Part shown: in pieces, positions 23,237 through 31,645 of the stretch
Position numbering within the stretch: the stretch's first letter is position 1
Layout: each line of letters opens with the position of its first letter
NCBI GenBank assembly: GCA_050331115.1
Contig: JBHJHD010000136.1
Span: 1 to 34,484, forward strand
Length of the DNA stretch: 34,484 bases
Source of the DNA: JBCCAG01 sp050331115
GTDB taxonomy: Bacteria; Cyanobacteriota; Cyanobacteriia; CAKZMO01
Direction of reading: 5' to 3'
Position numbers and translations under genes: made by a program
Notes under the pieces: model-generated
Database searches by the model: none
What the model was told of the DNA's origin: nothing
What the model saw: the letters and a program-made list of their open reading frames with translations, nothing else

Positions 23237-23997
23237 CCGGTAAACGCCTGCAGCGATATCAGCTCAATCCGCTCGTTCTCCTGGGCTCGCTGGCGGTCCG
23301 CCGCTAGGTTATAGCCCCAGTCTGCCAGCAGCAGCCGCACCTGGCCTAGGTCCGGCTGCTGCGCCGTTGCCAGCAGGGCCTTCAGCCGATCCTCAATAAA
23401 CCAGGCTGACCGGGCCTGATGTGCTGCAATCAGGTCCCGCAGAATTTCGTACTTGGGCCGCTTCACCGCTTTGCCAAAAATCTGCTCGGCGGGCATCGTC
23501 ACCCCCGACTGGGCCAAAAGCTGCTCAACAAAGCGTCCCTCTTTGGTCGTAATAATTACGGTGTGGCAATCGGACTGGAGCGATCGCCCTAGATAGTCCA
23601 CTAGGCCGGGGTAAAATCGGTGCTGGGCTAGCCAGCCGTCTAAATCCTCGCGAATCCACGCGTCGCGCACCCCGTCTACCGCCGCCGCCAGCGGCTTTGC
23701 CTCGAGCCCATCTGAAGCGAGCTGCGCGCGGGCCACCGTCGGCCAGTCGGCCACAATGCGCTCCTCAGGGGTGCCGAGCAAAAGCGATCGCAGCAGCACC
23801 GGCATTTCCCAACCGGTCTCGATCACGGGGCGCAGGGGGTAGAATCGCTCGGCTAGGCCCCCAGGCGGCGTCTGGTTTTCAGGCCGCCAAATTTGGCAGT
23901 ATGCCCGCCAGGCGGTCTGAAAGTACTCCAATAAGCCGTCGCAGACTACGCCGTCGAAGTCGAAGGCCAAAAGGTCGGGGGGTACACTATTTTTCAT
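23233..23997 (-). CDS. HAD-superfamily hydrolase
   Basis: A 254-residue phosphatase-type protein. HAD motif I DFDGV contains nucleophile Asp13 and Asp15. Motif II is VIITTKEG, motif III the Lys in FGKAVKRPKYEIL, and motif IV the acidic WFIEDR. A helical cap sits between motifs I and II. The substrate is not predictable. The frame is open to 24039, but the ATG at 23997 is preferred because it overlaps the end of the MscS gene by 11 bases, a coupling geometry. It is the last gene of the lactonase-channel-hydrolase operon. Confidence 0.88.
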   Translation of the reverse strand: MKNSVPPDLLAFDFDGVVCDGLLEYFQTAWRAYCQIWRPENQTPPGGLAERFYPLRPVIETGWEMPVLLRSLLLGTPEERIVADWPTVARAQLASDGLEAKPLAAAVDGVRDAWIREDLDGWLAQHRFYPGLVDYLGRSLQSDCHTVIITTKEGRFVEQLLAQSGVTMPAEQIFGKAVKRPKYEILRDLIAAHQARSAWFIEDRLKALLATAQQPDLGQVRLLLADWGYNLAADRQRAQENERIELISLQAFTG

Positions 23998-25915
23998 GGT
24001 GGGGATCATCCTCATAAAAGCGATAGAACAAATAGTCATCCATAAAAGAGTGCTCGTCGGTGACGTGATGGATGATGCAGCGCTCTACCATCTGCTGTCC
24101 GATGGCCACCGCCTGCTCGCGGGTGGTCTTTTGGGTTCGCACCAGCCAAGTCACCGCCTCGCTGCCCACAAAGCAGTTTGGGTAAAGCCTCAGTCGGTAG
24201 CGGCGATCGCGCCGCTCGATGCCGTCGCTGCCGCGCATCTCCTTGGACAGGCCCCGAAGCTCCGACTCTGATAGACTCTCCTGCTGCTGAATCAGCAGGG
24301 TACAGTCCGCCAAGTCAACTAGATCGGCCAGCAGGTCTGTGGGGATGGCGTCTTCAAAGGGGGCATCTCCTGTGGGCAGGCTCACCTCCTGAGACAGCGC
24401 AGTTCTGATGTCGTCTAGCTGGGGTGAGCGCAGGTGAAGGTCCCGCTGAGGAAAAGGAATCTCGATGCGGTAGCGCCGCAGATTGGCCTCCAGCAGGTAG
24501 TAGAGGTCGCTGCGCACCTGAAACTGGTGGCGCGGGTCCCGCACCCACACGAGCAGGTCAAAGTCGAGGGAGCTGTCGCCAAAGCCTTGAAACCACAGCT
24601 GGGGCTTTGGGTAACGCAGCACCTCAGGGTGGGTGTGGGCCGCTTCTAAGGCCGCCGTCCGCAGCTGCTTAATGTGGGTTCCGTAGGCTACGCCCAGCGG
24701 AATGTGAAGCCGCGAGACGGGGTGACCATGGCTCCAGTTGATGACCTTACTCTCGATGAACTCTGAGTTGGGCACGATGATGGTGACTAGATCCAAGGTA
24801 CGAATCTCGGTGCTGCGCGCGCCAATGCGCTCAACGGTGCCCACCAAATCCCCAAGATTGACGAAGTCCCCCGCCTGAATAGGCCGCTCTAGCAGAATAA
24901 TAGCGCCACTGATGAAGTTATTGGCGACGTTTTGCAGCCCAAAGCCGATGCCCACTCCCAAAACGCTGGCCACGATCGCGAGGGAGCTAATATCAATGCC
25001 CACGGCCTGAAGTAAAACAATCAGCCCTAGCGCGGTGAGGGCAATCTGTAAAAACACCGCCAGAGGCCCTGAGAAACTCTCCTGGCCGCTCTTCGAGCGC
25101 AGCTGGGTGGTGAGAAACAGCGTCAGCGCCCTAACCAGGAGCCACAGGCCGATCCCTAGGGCAACTAGATTAAGGGTGTCCAGTAGGGAGTAGCCTTCGT
25201 CCTCCAGCGTAAACAACGGCTCGGTGAAGGTGCGCTCCAGCACACCCAGCACCCGGTAGCGCCAGATGCGGGTTTCTGGAAACTGTCCCGTCCCGTAGAA
25301 CAAGGCAGCGGCCCACAGCCCGATTTGCAGCAGGGCTACGGCAATTTTCACAATCCAGGCCCCGGCCGCACCGCGCCGCTCCATGCGGTCGAGACGCCGC
25401 TGCCACAGGCTGACCGCGAGCGAAAACGCGATCGCCACCGCAGCTGCCGTCAAGCTGCGCATCAGGGCCCGCCGTCGGTAGAGCTGCGATCGCTGGGTGA
25501 GCGCCTGGTTCAGGGCCGACTCTAGGCGAGCGACCCAGACCCTAGCCTGCTCGCGATCGCCAACTCCCATCACTGCGTCAGCGTCCGTGACGGTGAGCAA
25601 GTGACGGCCCTGAAGCCGCAGGGTAATCAGGCTATCGCGCTGAGATATCCAGACCCGTAGCGATCGCGATGAATCCGCCGCCTTTTGGTCGGCAATCGCC
25701 GCCGACAGCAGACGGCTGGTGCTATTGGCCCTGAGCTGAGCTGAGAAGCCGTCGATGCCCTCCAAAAAGAATAGCTCCCGGCCGTCAAGCATTACCGGAG
25801 CGCGATCGCCTTGGTCGCGTCCCATGTCAGCCGGAAGCCAGCCAATGCCGATCACAATCAGCCCAATCCCCAGCAGGGCCGAAAGCACGACGCCAAAATC
25901 AGCCCGTCGATTCAC
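23987..25915 (-). CDS. MscS-family mechanosensitive channel with C-terminal DEP domain
   Basis: A 642-residue inner-membrane channel. N-terminal helix at about 8-27, a soluble loop (40-145), helices near 152-172, 187-208, 246-268 and 284-306, and the MscS pore helix with GVGIGFGLQNVANNFISGAI at about 320-340. The MscS beta domain (IQAGDFVNLGDLVGTVERIG) and alpha/beta vestibule domain follow to about 495. Residues about 556-637 are a DEP domain (LRLYPNCFVGSEAVTWLVRT, CIIHHVTDEHSFMDDYLFYR). DEP domains bind membranes or proteins in eukaryotic signalling; attached to an osmotic-release channel this is unusual. I chose the GTG at 25915 because it overlaps the SMP-30 stop as GTGA; a TTG at 25951 is less likely. 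Confidence 0.88.
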   Translation of the reverse strand: MNRRADFGVVLSALLGIGLIVIGIGWLPADMGRDQGDRAPVMLDGRELFFLEGIDGFSAQLRANSTSRLLSAAIADQKAADSSRSLRVWISQRDSLITLRLQGRHLLTVTDADAVMGVGDREQARVWVARLESALNQALTQRSQLYRRRALMRSLTAAAVAIAFSLAVSLWQRRLDRMERRGAAGAWIVKIAVALLQIGLWAAALFYGTGQFPETRIWRYRVLGVLERTFTEPLFTLEDEGYSLLDTLNLVALGIGLWLLVRALTLFLTTQLRSKSGQESFSGPLAVFLQIALTALGLIVLLQAVGIDISSLAIVASVLGVGIGFGLQNVANNFISGAIILLERPIQAGDFVNLGDLVGTVERIGARSTEIRTLDLVTIIVPNSEFIESKVINWSHGHPVSRLHIPLGVAYGTHIKQLRTAALEAAHTHPEVLRYPKPQLWFQGFGDSSLDFDLLVWVRDPRHQFQVRSDLYYLLEANLRRYRIEIPFPQRDLHLRSPQLDDIRTALSQEVSLPTGDAPFEDAIPTDLLADLVDLADCTLLIQQQESLSESELRGLSKEMRGSDGIERRDRRYRLRLYPNCFVGSEAVTWLVRTQKTTREQAVAIGQQMVERCIIHHVTDEHSFMDDYLFYRFYEDDPHHEK

Positions 25916-26784
25916 GGCGTTTCCCGGAACGGCGCTGCCGGCAGGCCGCAAACGCCGGCCTCAAAGGTAAACAAGTCGCCGGAGAAAAAGCTTTGCTCAA
26001 TTTCGGCTTCGCTGAGGCCGACAGAGGCCGACGTAATGTAGAGAGTCTGCAGGTTCTTCCCCCCAAAGGTACAGGAGGTGGGGCGCTGCACCGGCACGGG
26101 AATCTTTGCCAGGGGCTGACCCTCTGGGTCAAAACGCTGCACCCGCCATCCGTCCCACATTGCCACCCAGAGGCAGCCCTCAGCGTCTACGGTAAGGCCG
26201 TCTGGGAAAAAGGACTCCGCCGTCAGGTCGATATGCACTCGGCGGTTGGCGATCGCGCCACTGACCGCGTCGTAGTCGTATCTATAGATGTGCTGCAGCG
26301 ATGAATCAGCGAGGTAAAAGTAGCGCTGATCCGGGCTCCAGCCCAGCCCGTTGGAAATCGTAAGCCCGGTTTCCATCTGATGGAGTGCGCCGTCGGGGTC
26401 GTAGCGGTAGAGGCTACCCTTGGGTCCCTCAGTGCACATAGACCCGAACCAAAAGCGCCCCTGGGCGTCGCACTTGCCGTCGTTAAACCGGTTGTGGGGC
26501 AGGTCTGCCTCAATGTCTCGAATGGGGTCGACGCGCCCGGTTCCTGGGTTTAAGAACGCCAGCCGGTGGCGCTGGGCCATAATCAGTCGGCCGGCTGTTG
26601 TTGTCGCGATCGCCCCTACGGTGTGGCCCACGTCGTAAAATTTAGTCCCTCGGGTGGCTGGATTGAACCAGTGGACGCGGTGGTTATAGATATCGACCCA
26701 ATAGAGCCGCGATGAGGCACTGTCCCATATTGGACCCTCGCCCAATCGAGCCCGCGCTTGTAAAACATTTTGAACTGGGGTCAT
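25912..26784 (-). CDS. SMP-30/gluconolactonase family protein
   Basis: A 290-residue six-bladed beta-propeller. The metal-ligand residues of active family members are in place: Glu16 in LGEGPIW, Asn101 in RFNDGKCD, Asn145 in ISNGLGWS and Asp195 in FFPDGLTVD. These enzymes are calcium- or zinc-dependent lactonases acting on sugar lactones such as gluconolactone; the precise substrate is uncertain. It is the first gene of a three-gene minus-strand operon, overlapping the channel gene by four bases (GTGA). A functional link between a lactonase and an osmotic channel is not established. Confidence 0.9.
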   Translation of the reverse strand: MTPVQNVLQARARLGEGPIWDSASSRLYWVDIYNHRVHWFNPATRGTKFYDVGHTVGAIATTTAGRLIMAQRHRLAFLNPGTGRVDPIRDIEADLPHNRFNDGKCDAQGRFWFGSMCTEGPKGSLYRYDPDGALHQMETGLTISNGLGWSPDQRYFYLADSSLQHIYRYDYDAVSGAIANRRVHIDLTAESFFPDGLTVDAEGCLWVAMWDGWRVQRFDPEGQPLAKIPVPVQRPTSCTFGGKNLQTLYITSASVGLSEAEIEQSFFSGDLFTFEAGVCGLPAAPFRETP

Positions 26785-27311
26785 GGCTCAGCTTTTAAGG
26801 GCGCTCAAACCTGCTTAGCAGGGAGCTGTGATTCACGGAAATAAGGTTTAAGAGCAGTCTTGGCCAGAAATATTTAGAAACATTACCGCTGGGGCTCGCG
26901 GTGTTACACAGTATAGCCTGCTAAGTATTACGAAATATTAGACTGACTGAGCTGAGTGTTCTTCATAACTAAATCGGCTAGAAATATTTGCCATAATTGA
27001 TTTAGAAATGCGGCAGCAATAGGCGCTATAAAAGCGTTACGAAACAACCTTTAGACCGGTTGAGAGGCTAGGCTGAGCTGCTCACCTGTAACGCCTTTGA
27101 CGAGGCCCTCTGTCTACGGCGATGGTTTATCGCGACTGACTAAAAGCCACCGTTCTTGTCTGTGGCTGTAGCCCTGCGCTGTAGCCCTGCGGCTCCAGAG
27201 GGCGTCTCCTCAACAAAACTCAATTCAATCTCATAAGTAACTCAGGCGAGCTAACTACAGTAATACTTGAGCTCGGTTTTCTGACCTCGCACACCTCACA
27301 TACAGTAAGCC
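26785..27311. other. 527-base intergenic region with a 13-bp tandem duplication
   Basis: This AT-richer spacer lies between the divergent SMP-30 gene and the small secreted-protein gene. It contains an exact tandem duplication of GCTGTAGCCCTGC at 27165-27177 and 27178-27190. I see no ORF, tRNA or convincing promoter boxes, though promoters for both genes must lie here. Confidence 0.4.
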
Positions 27312-27668
27312 ATGACTTCTCTATCATTTCGACCTTTTATCCCTCGCGCTATAGCCTCTGCCGTATTGGGCACGGGCATAGGATTGAGCGCGACGCTAGC
27401 GATCGCAACTGTAGCTCTGGGGGCCGATGAATCTGTCCAGGGGAATGCGGCTAGGCCGCCGATCGCTCCTAGTAGTGAAGTTTTAGTCACCCAGCCCGCC
27501 CAAATCTCAACAGACGAGCTGCTAGGTTCTCAGCGCGACGGCATTGATATCTCAGAGGAGCCCACGCTGATCTTTGTTCTCGAAGACAGCGTCATCAGCC
27601 CGCGCGAGCAGATTGAAGAAAACAAGCCGGCAAACTCGAATGCAATTCACTTCCCGCTGGGGAATTAG
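27312..27668 (+). CDS. Small secreted protein of unknown function, 118 residues
   Basis: Starts MTSLSFRPFIPRAIASAVLG and has a hydrophobic signal-like stretch (ASAVLGTGIGLSATLAIATVALG), cleavage likely near ALGA. The mature part is acidic, low-complexity and without cysteines (STDELLGSQRDGIDISEEPT, DSVISPREQIEENK). I recognise no family. It is convergent with the CbiO gene, with one base between stops. The reading is moderately supported by the signal peptide and by codon use with HIP1 in frame. Confidence 0.55.
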   Translation: MTSLSFRPFIPRAIASAVLGTGIGLSATLAIATVALGADESVQGNAARPPIAPSSEVLVTQPAQISTDELLGSQRDGIDISEEPTLIFVLEDSVISPREQIEENKPANSNAIHFPLGN

Positions 27669-27669
27669 C

Positions 27670-28467
27670 CTAATCGTGGTGGGGGTCCACATGGGGCACT
27701 AGGGAATGGGGCTTTTCTAGACCGTGGGCCAGCATCAAATCCACGTTGCCCATGATTTCCCTTGGGTCACCATCGGCAATGATTTGACCCTCGTCCAGCA
27801 GCAAAACCCGATCGCACACCTCCAGCAAGAACTCCAGATCGTGGGACGAAATCAGCATCGTCTCCGGGGCCTGCTGCAGGAACTGAATCAGCCGTCGTCT
27901 GGCCCGCATGTCTAGGCTGGCTGAGGGCTCGTCGTAGATAATCAGTCGCGGCTGCATGGCGAGCACCGCGGCGATCGCGACCATGCGCTTTTCGCCGCCG
28001 GACAGGTGATAGGGGTTGCGATCGATATAGTCGGTCATGCCCGTAATGCGAAGCGCATCGTGGACGCGAGGGGCTACTTCCTCGGGGGTGAGCCCCATGT
28101 TCTCAGGGCCAAAGGCTACGTCTTCGCGCACCGAAGCGCAAAAGAGCTGGTCATTGGGGTTTTGAAATACGAGCCCAATCTCCGGACGAAACGCGCCTGT
28201 TTCAACCAGCTTATCGAACAGGACCGCCTCGCCCCCGGTGGGCGTTAGAATACCGCACAGCGACATGAAAAACGTCGTTTTCCCTGCTCCGTTGGGGCCG
28301 ATCACCCCGACGCGCTCTCCGGCGCTCACCATTACCGATAGCGACTTGAGGATGGGCGAATGGTTGGGGTAGGAAAACCACAGGTTGCGGGCCGCGATCG
28401 CCAGCGTCGGTGTGACGATCGGCTGTGAGATGAGATCAGGTGGGGGAATGAAATCGGACTGCGTCAT
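27670..28467 (-). CDS. cbiO: ECF nickel/cobalt transporter ATPase subunit
   Basis: A 265-residue ABC ATPase. Walker A is GPNGAGKTT (57-65), the Q-loop is in LVFQNPNDQLF, the signature LSGGEKRM is at 155-162, Walker B has Asp179-Glu180, and the switch His is His209 in ISSHDLEFLL. It powers the CbiMQ core for nickel or cobalt uptake across the inner membrane. The C-terminal tail PHVDPHHD is His-rich. It lies 46 bases after CbiQ on the same strand and is the last gene of the five-gene operon. Confidence 0.92.
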   Translation of the reverse strand: MTQSDFIPPPDLISQPIVTPTLAIAARNLWFSYPNHSPILKSLSVMVSAGERVGVIGPNGAGKTTFFMSLCGILTPTGGEAVLFDKLVETGAFRPEIGLVFQNPNDQLFCASVREDVAFGPENMGLTPEEVAPRVHDALRITGMTDYIDRNPYHLSGGEKRMVAIAAVLAMQPRLIIYDEPSASLDMRARRRLIQFLQQAPETMLISSHDLEFLLEVCDRVLLLDEGQIIADGDPREIMGNVDLMLAHGLEKPHSLVPHVDPHHD

Positions 28468-28513
28468 AGATGCAATAGGAGTGGGTAAATTAAAAGCTTG
28501 GCGCGCCGGTGCG

Positions 28514-29389
28514 CTAGACGGTGAACTCTAGAATCACTAGCGCTGCGGCGATCGCAACCATAGCGACGGTGATGGCGATATTCCACCGGGGCGATAGTTC
28601 AGCGGCCGCCGCCAGGCGCAAGCCTGTATAGGGAAGGCGGGGACGGCTGCCGTAGCCCCGCAGCTTCATTGCGGTATAGATACGCTCTGACTGCTCGTAG
28701 CTGCGGATAAACAGCACGCCTGTGAGAGACGCTAGACGGTTCGCGTCTCGGAGCGTGGGCAAGCGGCGCTGATGGATGGGCCGATGGCGATGGGGAGAAT
28801 GCCCTGATTTTCGCCCCAGTTTTCGCCCTGATGGCTTATGCCGGTGAGGCTGCCCAGGGGCAAACCCCCGCAGCCGCATGGCCCGCTGCATCGTGCGCAG
28901 GTTGTCGGTGACCTCAAACAGGTAGCGATAGGTCAGCAGGGTCATATCTGACAGCACCCTGGGCAGACCTAGGACGCGCATGGCCTTGATGGTCGTCAGA
29001 AACGACATCGTACCCAATAGCACCAGCCCGGCGGTGATGATGCACAGGAAGCGGCAGGCAATCAGCACGACAGCCATCAGTCCTTCCTGGCGCAGGGCTA
29101 GAGCGCCCCACTGCCACACCACCGTCTCCCCCGCTTGCCAGGGCAGCAGCAGCACGATCCCCAGCAGGAAGATGCCGGGGTAGCGCAGCCGCTGCCCCAG
29201 AAACGACGCCGGCAGCCGTGAGCTGATGTAGAGCCCCACCGTAACCCCAATCATCAGCGGCAGAAGCCAGAGGCTCTCAACCCAGGCAAAGGCAAAGATC
29301 AAGCAGGCGATCGCGACGAGCTTGTAGCGGGGGTCCCAGCGGTGAACCCAAGAGTCGAGGTGGGCATATTCGTCGATTTGAATTTGCAT
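28514..29389 (-). CDS. cbiQ: ECF transporter transmembrane subunit (CbiQ/NikQ) with His-rich insert
   Basis: The 291-residue T-component of the nickel/cobalt ECF transporter. There are four to six membrane segments (about 25-55, 70-86, 105-128 and a final helix at 270-290), plus the two Arg-Gly coupling helices that contact the ATPase: MRLRGF at 171-176 and MKLRGY at 241-246. Between these lies a His/Arg-rich insert at about 181-211 with six histidines (PHRHK, GHSPHRHRPIH). That insert is unusual and may bind the metal. It starts 79 bases downstream of the CbiM stop. Confidence 0.9.
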   Translation of the reverse strand: MQIQIDEYAHLDSWVHRWDPRYKLVAIACLIFAFAWVESLWLLPLMIGVTVGLYISSRLPASFLGQRLRYPGIFLLGIVLLLPWQAGETVVWQWGALALRQEGLMAVVLIACRFLCIITAGLVLLGTMSFLTTIKAMRVLGLPRVLSDMTLLTYRYLFEVTDNLRTMQRAMRLRGFAPGQPHRHKPSGRKLGRKSGHSPHRHRPIHQRRLPTLRDANRLASLTGVLFIRSYEQSERIYTAMKLRGYGSRPRLPYTGLRLAAAAELSPRWNIAITVAMVAIAAALVILEFTV

Positions 29390-29468
29390 AAATGCGGGGT
29401 ATCTCGCTGAGGGATCAACGCAGTGCAGGCGTGATAACGACTGCGGCAGAGAACGCTAACGTCCGTTT

Positions 29469-30161
29469 CTACTTCGACACCCAGGAGCGCTGCAGCTCAC
29501 AGCTCGGGTAAGGTCGGTGGTCCTGCAGCATCTCTGGCTTTGCGCGCTGTAAAAACAGCACCAGCATGGCCGTGAATCCCCCTTCAATCAGGGCCAGCGG
29601 AATGTGCGCCACGGTCAGTCCGTAGATGGCCCGCTGCTCAGTCAGGGTGTCAAACCCGGCTGGAAGCGTCGTGACAATCAGGGTGAAGAAAATCAGGGCC
29701 GCAAGGCCTAAGCCCACTGCACCTGCCAGAAAACCGCAGATGCCGTCTGAGAGCCGCTCGCTGATCGAGCCTCGCAGCCGGTGGCGCAGGGTAAAGATTT
29801 GGTAGGCCACCAGAGCCGGTACCCCCATCATGACTGCGCCAACGCCTAAGGTCGTTAGCCCGCCGTGGCCCAGCATCACCGCCTGAAAAAATAGCCCGAC
29901 TAGAATCGCGGGAAACGCATAATAGCCCAGCACCGCCCCCAAAAGGCCGTTGAACACCAGGTGAACGCTGGCGGGCGGTAGGGGAATGTGAATCGAGGAC
30001 GCGACAAAAAAGGCGGCGGTGAGCAGGGACGCTTTAGGAATGCCTGCAGTCGGGTCGCCCTGGCGGTTGATTTTCCGCAGGGAGTACCAGGCCACGGGAG
30101 TCGCGATCGCATATCCGGCGACGCAGACTTGGGCGGGTAAAATTCCGTCGGGAATGTGCAT
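29469..30161 (-). CDS. cbiM: ECF nickel/cobalt transporter substrate-binding membrane subunit
   Basis: A 230-residue integral membrane S-component starting MHIPDGILP. In the family His2 and the N-terminal loop coordinate the metal ion, and this exact N-terminus fixes the start. Six to seven hydrophobic segments follow, with HIPLPPASVHLVFNGLLGAV in the second. It selects Ni(II) or Co(II); sequence alone does not decide which. It lies 15 bases downstream of the NikL-like gene. Confidence 0.93.
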   Translation of the reverse strand: MHIPDGILPAQVCVAGYAIATPVAWYSLRKINRQGDPTAGIPKASLLTAAFFVASSIHIPLPPASVHLVFNGLLGAVLGYYAFPAILVGLFFQAVMLGHGGLTTLGVGAVMMGVPALVAYQIFTLRHRLRGSISERLSDGICGFLAGAVGLGLAALIFFTLIVTTLPAGFDTLTEQRAIYGLTVAHIPLALIEGGFTAMLVLFLQRAKPEMLQDHRPYPSCELQRSWVSK

Positions 30162-30176
30162 TCTAGTAAAAGATCC

Positions 30177-30692
30177 TTAGTTCGAAGGTCGCGTTCGGGC
30201 CGAGAAGAATAGCGCCGTCCCCAGGCAGCCCCAGAACACCGAGCCAATCATCAGACCCTTTTGCAGGGGGGACTGCAGGTTAGAGGAGGCGACCGCGCTT
30301 CCGGCTGGGCTCGCCGCATTTGGGACCGGCGCGCTTGGATTCACTGCGCTTGGGTCCGCTGCATTTGGGCTGGCTGATAGGGGGACCGACACGATGTTGC
30401 CGTGGCCGGCCTGCCTCACCTGAATCCCCCAGTCGCCTTCGATGGCGGGGTCTGGGGTAAACGTGAAATAGCCCTGAGCATCGGTTGCTCCACGGACCCA
30501 GGGCTCGGCTGGGTCGTCCGGTGCGTAGACCACCACCGCGGCATCAGCCATCGGGTCGCCGGAATCATAGGTCGCCCGGACCCGCAGCGCCTGCGTAGGT
30601 TCGACCACCAGATCAACCCCGTGGGCGATCGCGGCTGGGCTGAGGGCGGCGATCGCAGCCATCCCTAGGGAAAAAACGGCATATCGTCTCAT
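30177..30692 (-). CDS. NikL-like periplasmic/membrane component of the metal transporter
   Basis: A 171-residue protein with an N-terminal signal sequence (LGMAAIAALSPAAIA, then HGVDLV). A beta-sandwich, carboxypeptidase-regulatory/Cna-B-like segment follows at about 28-105 (LRVRATYDSGDPMADAAVVV, ATDAQGYFTFTPDP). Then come an Ala/Pro/Asn/Ser-rich linker with repeats (106-135) and one C-terminal membrane helix (GLMIGSVFWGCLGTALFF). The arrangement matches NikL, which replaces CbiN in some nickel ECF systems; this hints at nickel. It is encoded between the His-tailed lipoprotein and CbiM. Confidence 0.78.
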   Translation of the reverse strand: MRRYAVFSLGMAAIAALSPAAIAHGVDLVVEPTQALRVRATYDSGDPMADAAVVVYAPDDPAEPWVRGATDAQGYFTFTPDPAIEGDWGIQVRQAGHGNIVSVPLSASPNAADPSAVNPSAPVPNAASPAGSAVASSNLQSPLQKGLMIGSVFWGCLGTALFFSARTRPSN

Positions 30693-30760
30693 AACGGTTT
30701 GCTACTGTCCTTTGACCTCATATTCTAGAGACGGATGCTCCTATCGATACGAAGTTAACG

Positions 30761-31645
30761 CTATCCATCATGCTCATGGTCATGAGCTGCCGACACTTCA
30801 GAACAGTGTCCTTCCCCGACGTGGCCGAGACCCACCAAGGCCTCCTCAAGCCGGCTATAGTCTTGGGGTGAGAGGCCTTGCTTCAGCGCCGTCATATCGG
30901 CCATCAGCGCACCGTCGCTGGCCAAAGCAGCCATGGGCTCAAAGCCAACCGCGCCGGTATTAATCGGGTCATCCGCCGCGGCTTCGCCATCCCCAAAAAT
31001 ATGGTCGAAGTGAAACGTCGCTTCCACATCAGCCAGGTCATTAGCGCTCAAGAGGCCCTTGCGCCCGTCGCCGACATATTCGCCGCAGCTGTAGGCATAC
31101 TCGGGATCAAGCTGAACCGTAAACGGAATGGTTTCGTTGCCCTTGGTAGCATTGCCCACCAGCTTCAGGGTGCTGCCCGCCGCTGGCCCTGAGGCGGCAG
31201 GGACCATCTCCCAGGAGAGGGCGTTGTATTGACCCACCGGGGCTTCTACCGCCGCGACTAAGACCGGGTCGGCCTGCTCGCCCCCCGCCGCCAGATCGAC
31301 CGTAGTCTGCTCCGGCACTTCGACCACCTGCGAGACGTCTGCCTCCTTGGCCTCTGGGTCGTCAGGCGAGTCAGCCTGATAGGCTTTGACCTCGGAAAGC
31401 GTGACGTAGAGGTGGTCAAAATCTATCTGCCAGCCGTCTTTGCTGACGAAGCCCTGGCGCACAAAATCCTCACCATTGGCGCGAAATTCTAGCGTTCCGG
31501 TTTCTGTGGGTTGGGCTGTTTCCACGCTTTGAGGCGCGCTCGCCTCACGGGGCTCGGTGCAGCCCGCCGCGGATAGGCCGGCAAAACCGATAGCGATCGC
31601 CATAGTCGTTAGCCTGCCGCAGTCCTGTTCGAATAGCTTTCTCAT
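30761..31645 (-). CDS. Periplasmic lipoprotein with His-rich tail, first gene of the Ni/Co operon
   Basis: A 294-residue protein with signal and lipobox LSAAGC (Cys29). The mature region begins with an acidic Glu/Thr/Ser linker, then a beta-rich domain at about 48-225 (TGTLEFRANGEDFVRQGFVS, DFDHLYVTLSEVKAYQ, TFHFDHIFGDG) of the kind seen in DUF4382/MbnP-like periplasmic metal-associated proteins. The C-terminus GEGHCSEVSAAHDHEHDG is rich in His and acidic residues and includes a Cys. It is probably a metal chaperone or scavenger feeding CbiM; this is inference from operon position and His content. The start at 31645 is fixed by the signal sequence. Confidence 0.78.
   Translation of the reverse strand: MRKLFEQDCGRLTTMAIAIGFAGLSAAGCTEPREASAPQSVETAQPTETGTLEFRANGEDFVRQGFVSKDGWQIDFDHLYVTLSEVKAYQADSPDDPEAKEADVSQVVEVPEQTTVDLAAGGEQADPVLVAAVEAPVGQYNALSWEMVPAASGPAAGSTLKLVGNATKGNETIPFTVQLDPEYAYSCGEYVGDGRKGLLSANDLADVEATFHFDHIFGDGEAAADDPINTGAVGFEPMAALASDGALMADMTALKQGLSPQDYSRLEEALVGLGHVGEGHCSEVSAAHDHEHDG

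Noticed and set aside
24178..24672. Plus-strand ORFs across the MscS gene
   Set aside because: Antisense to a strongly supported channel gene with clear motifs; they are Gly/Ala/Pro-rich and lack starts with ribosome-binding sites.
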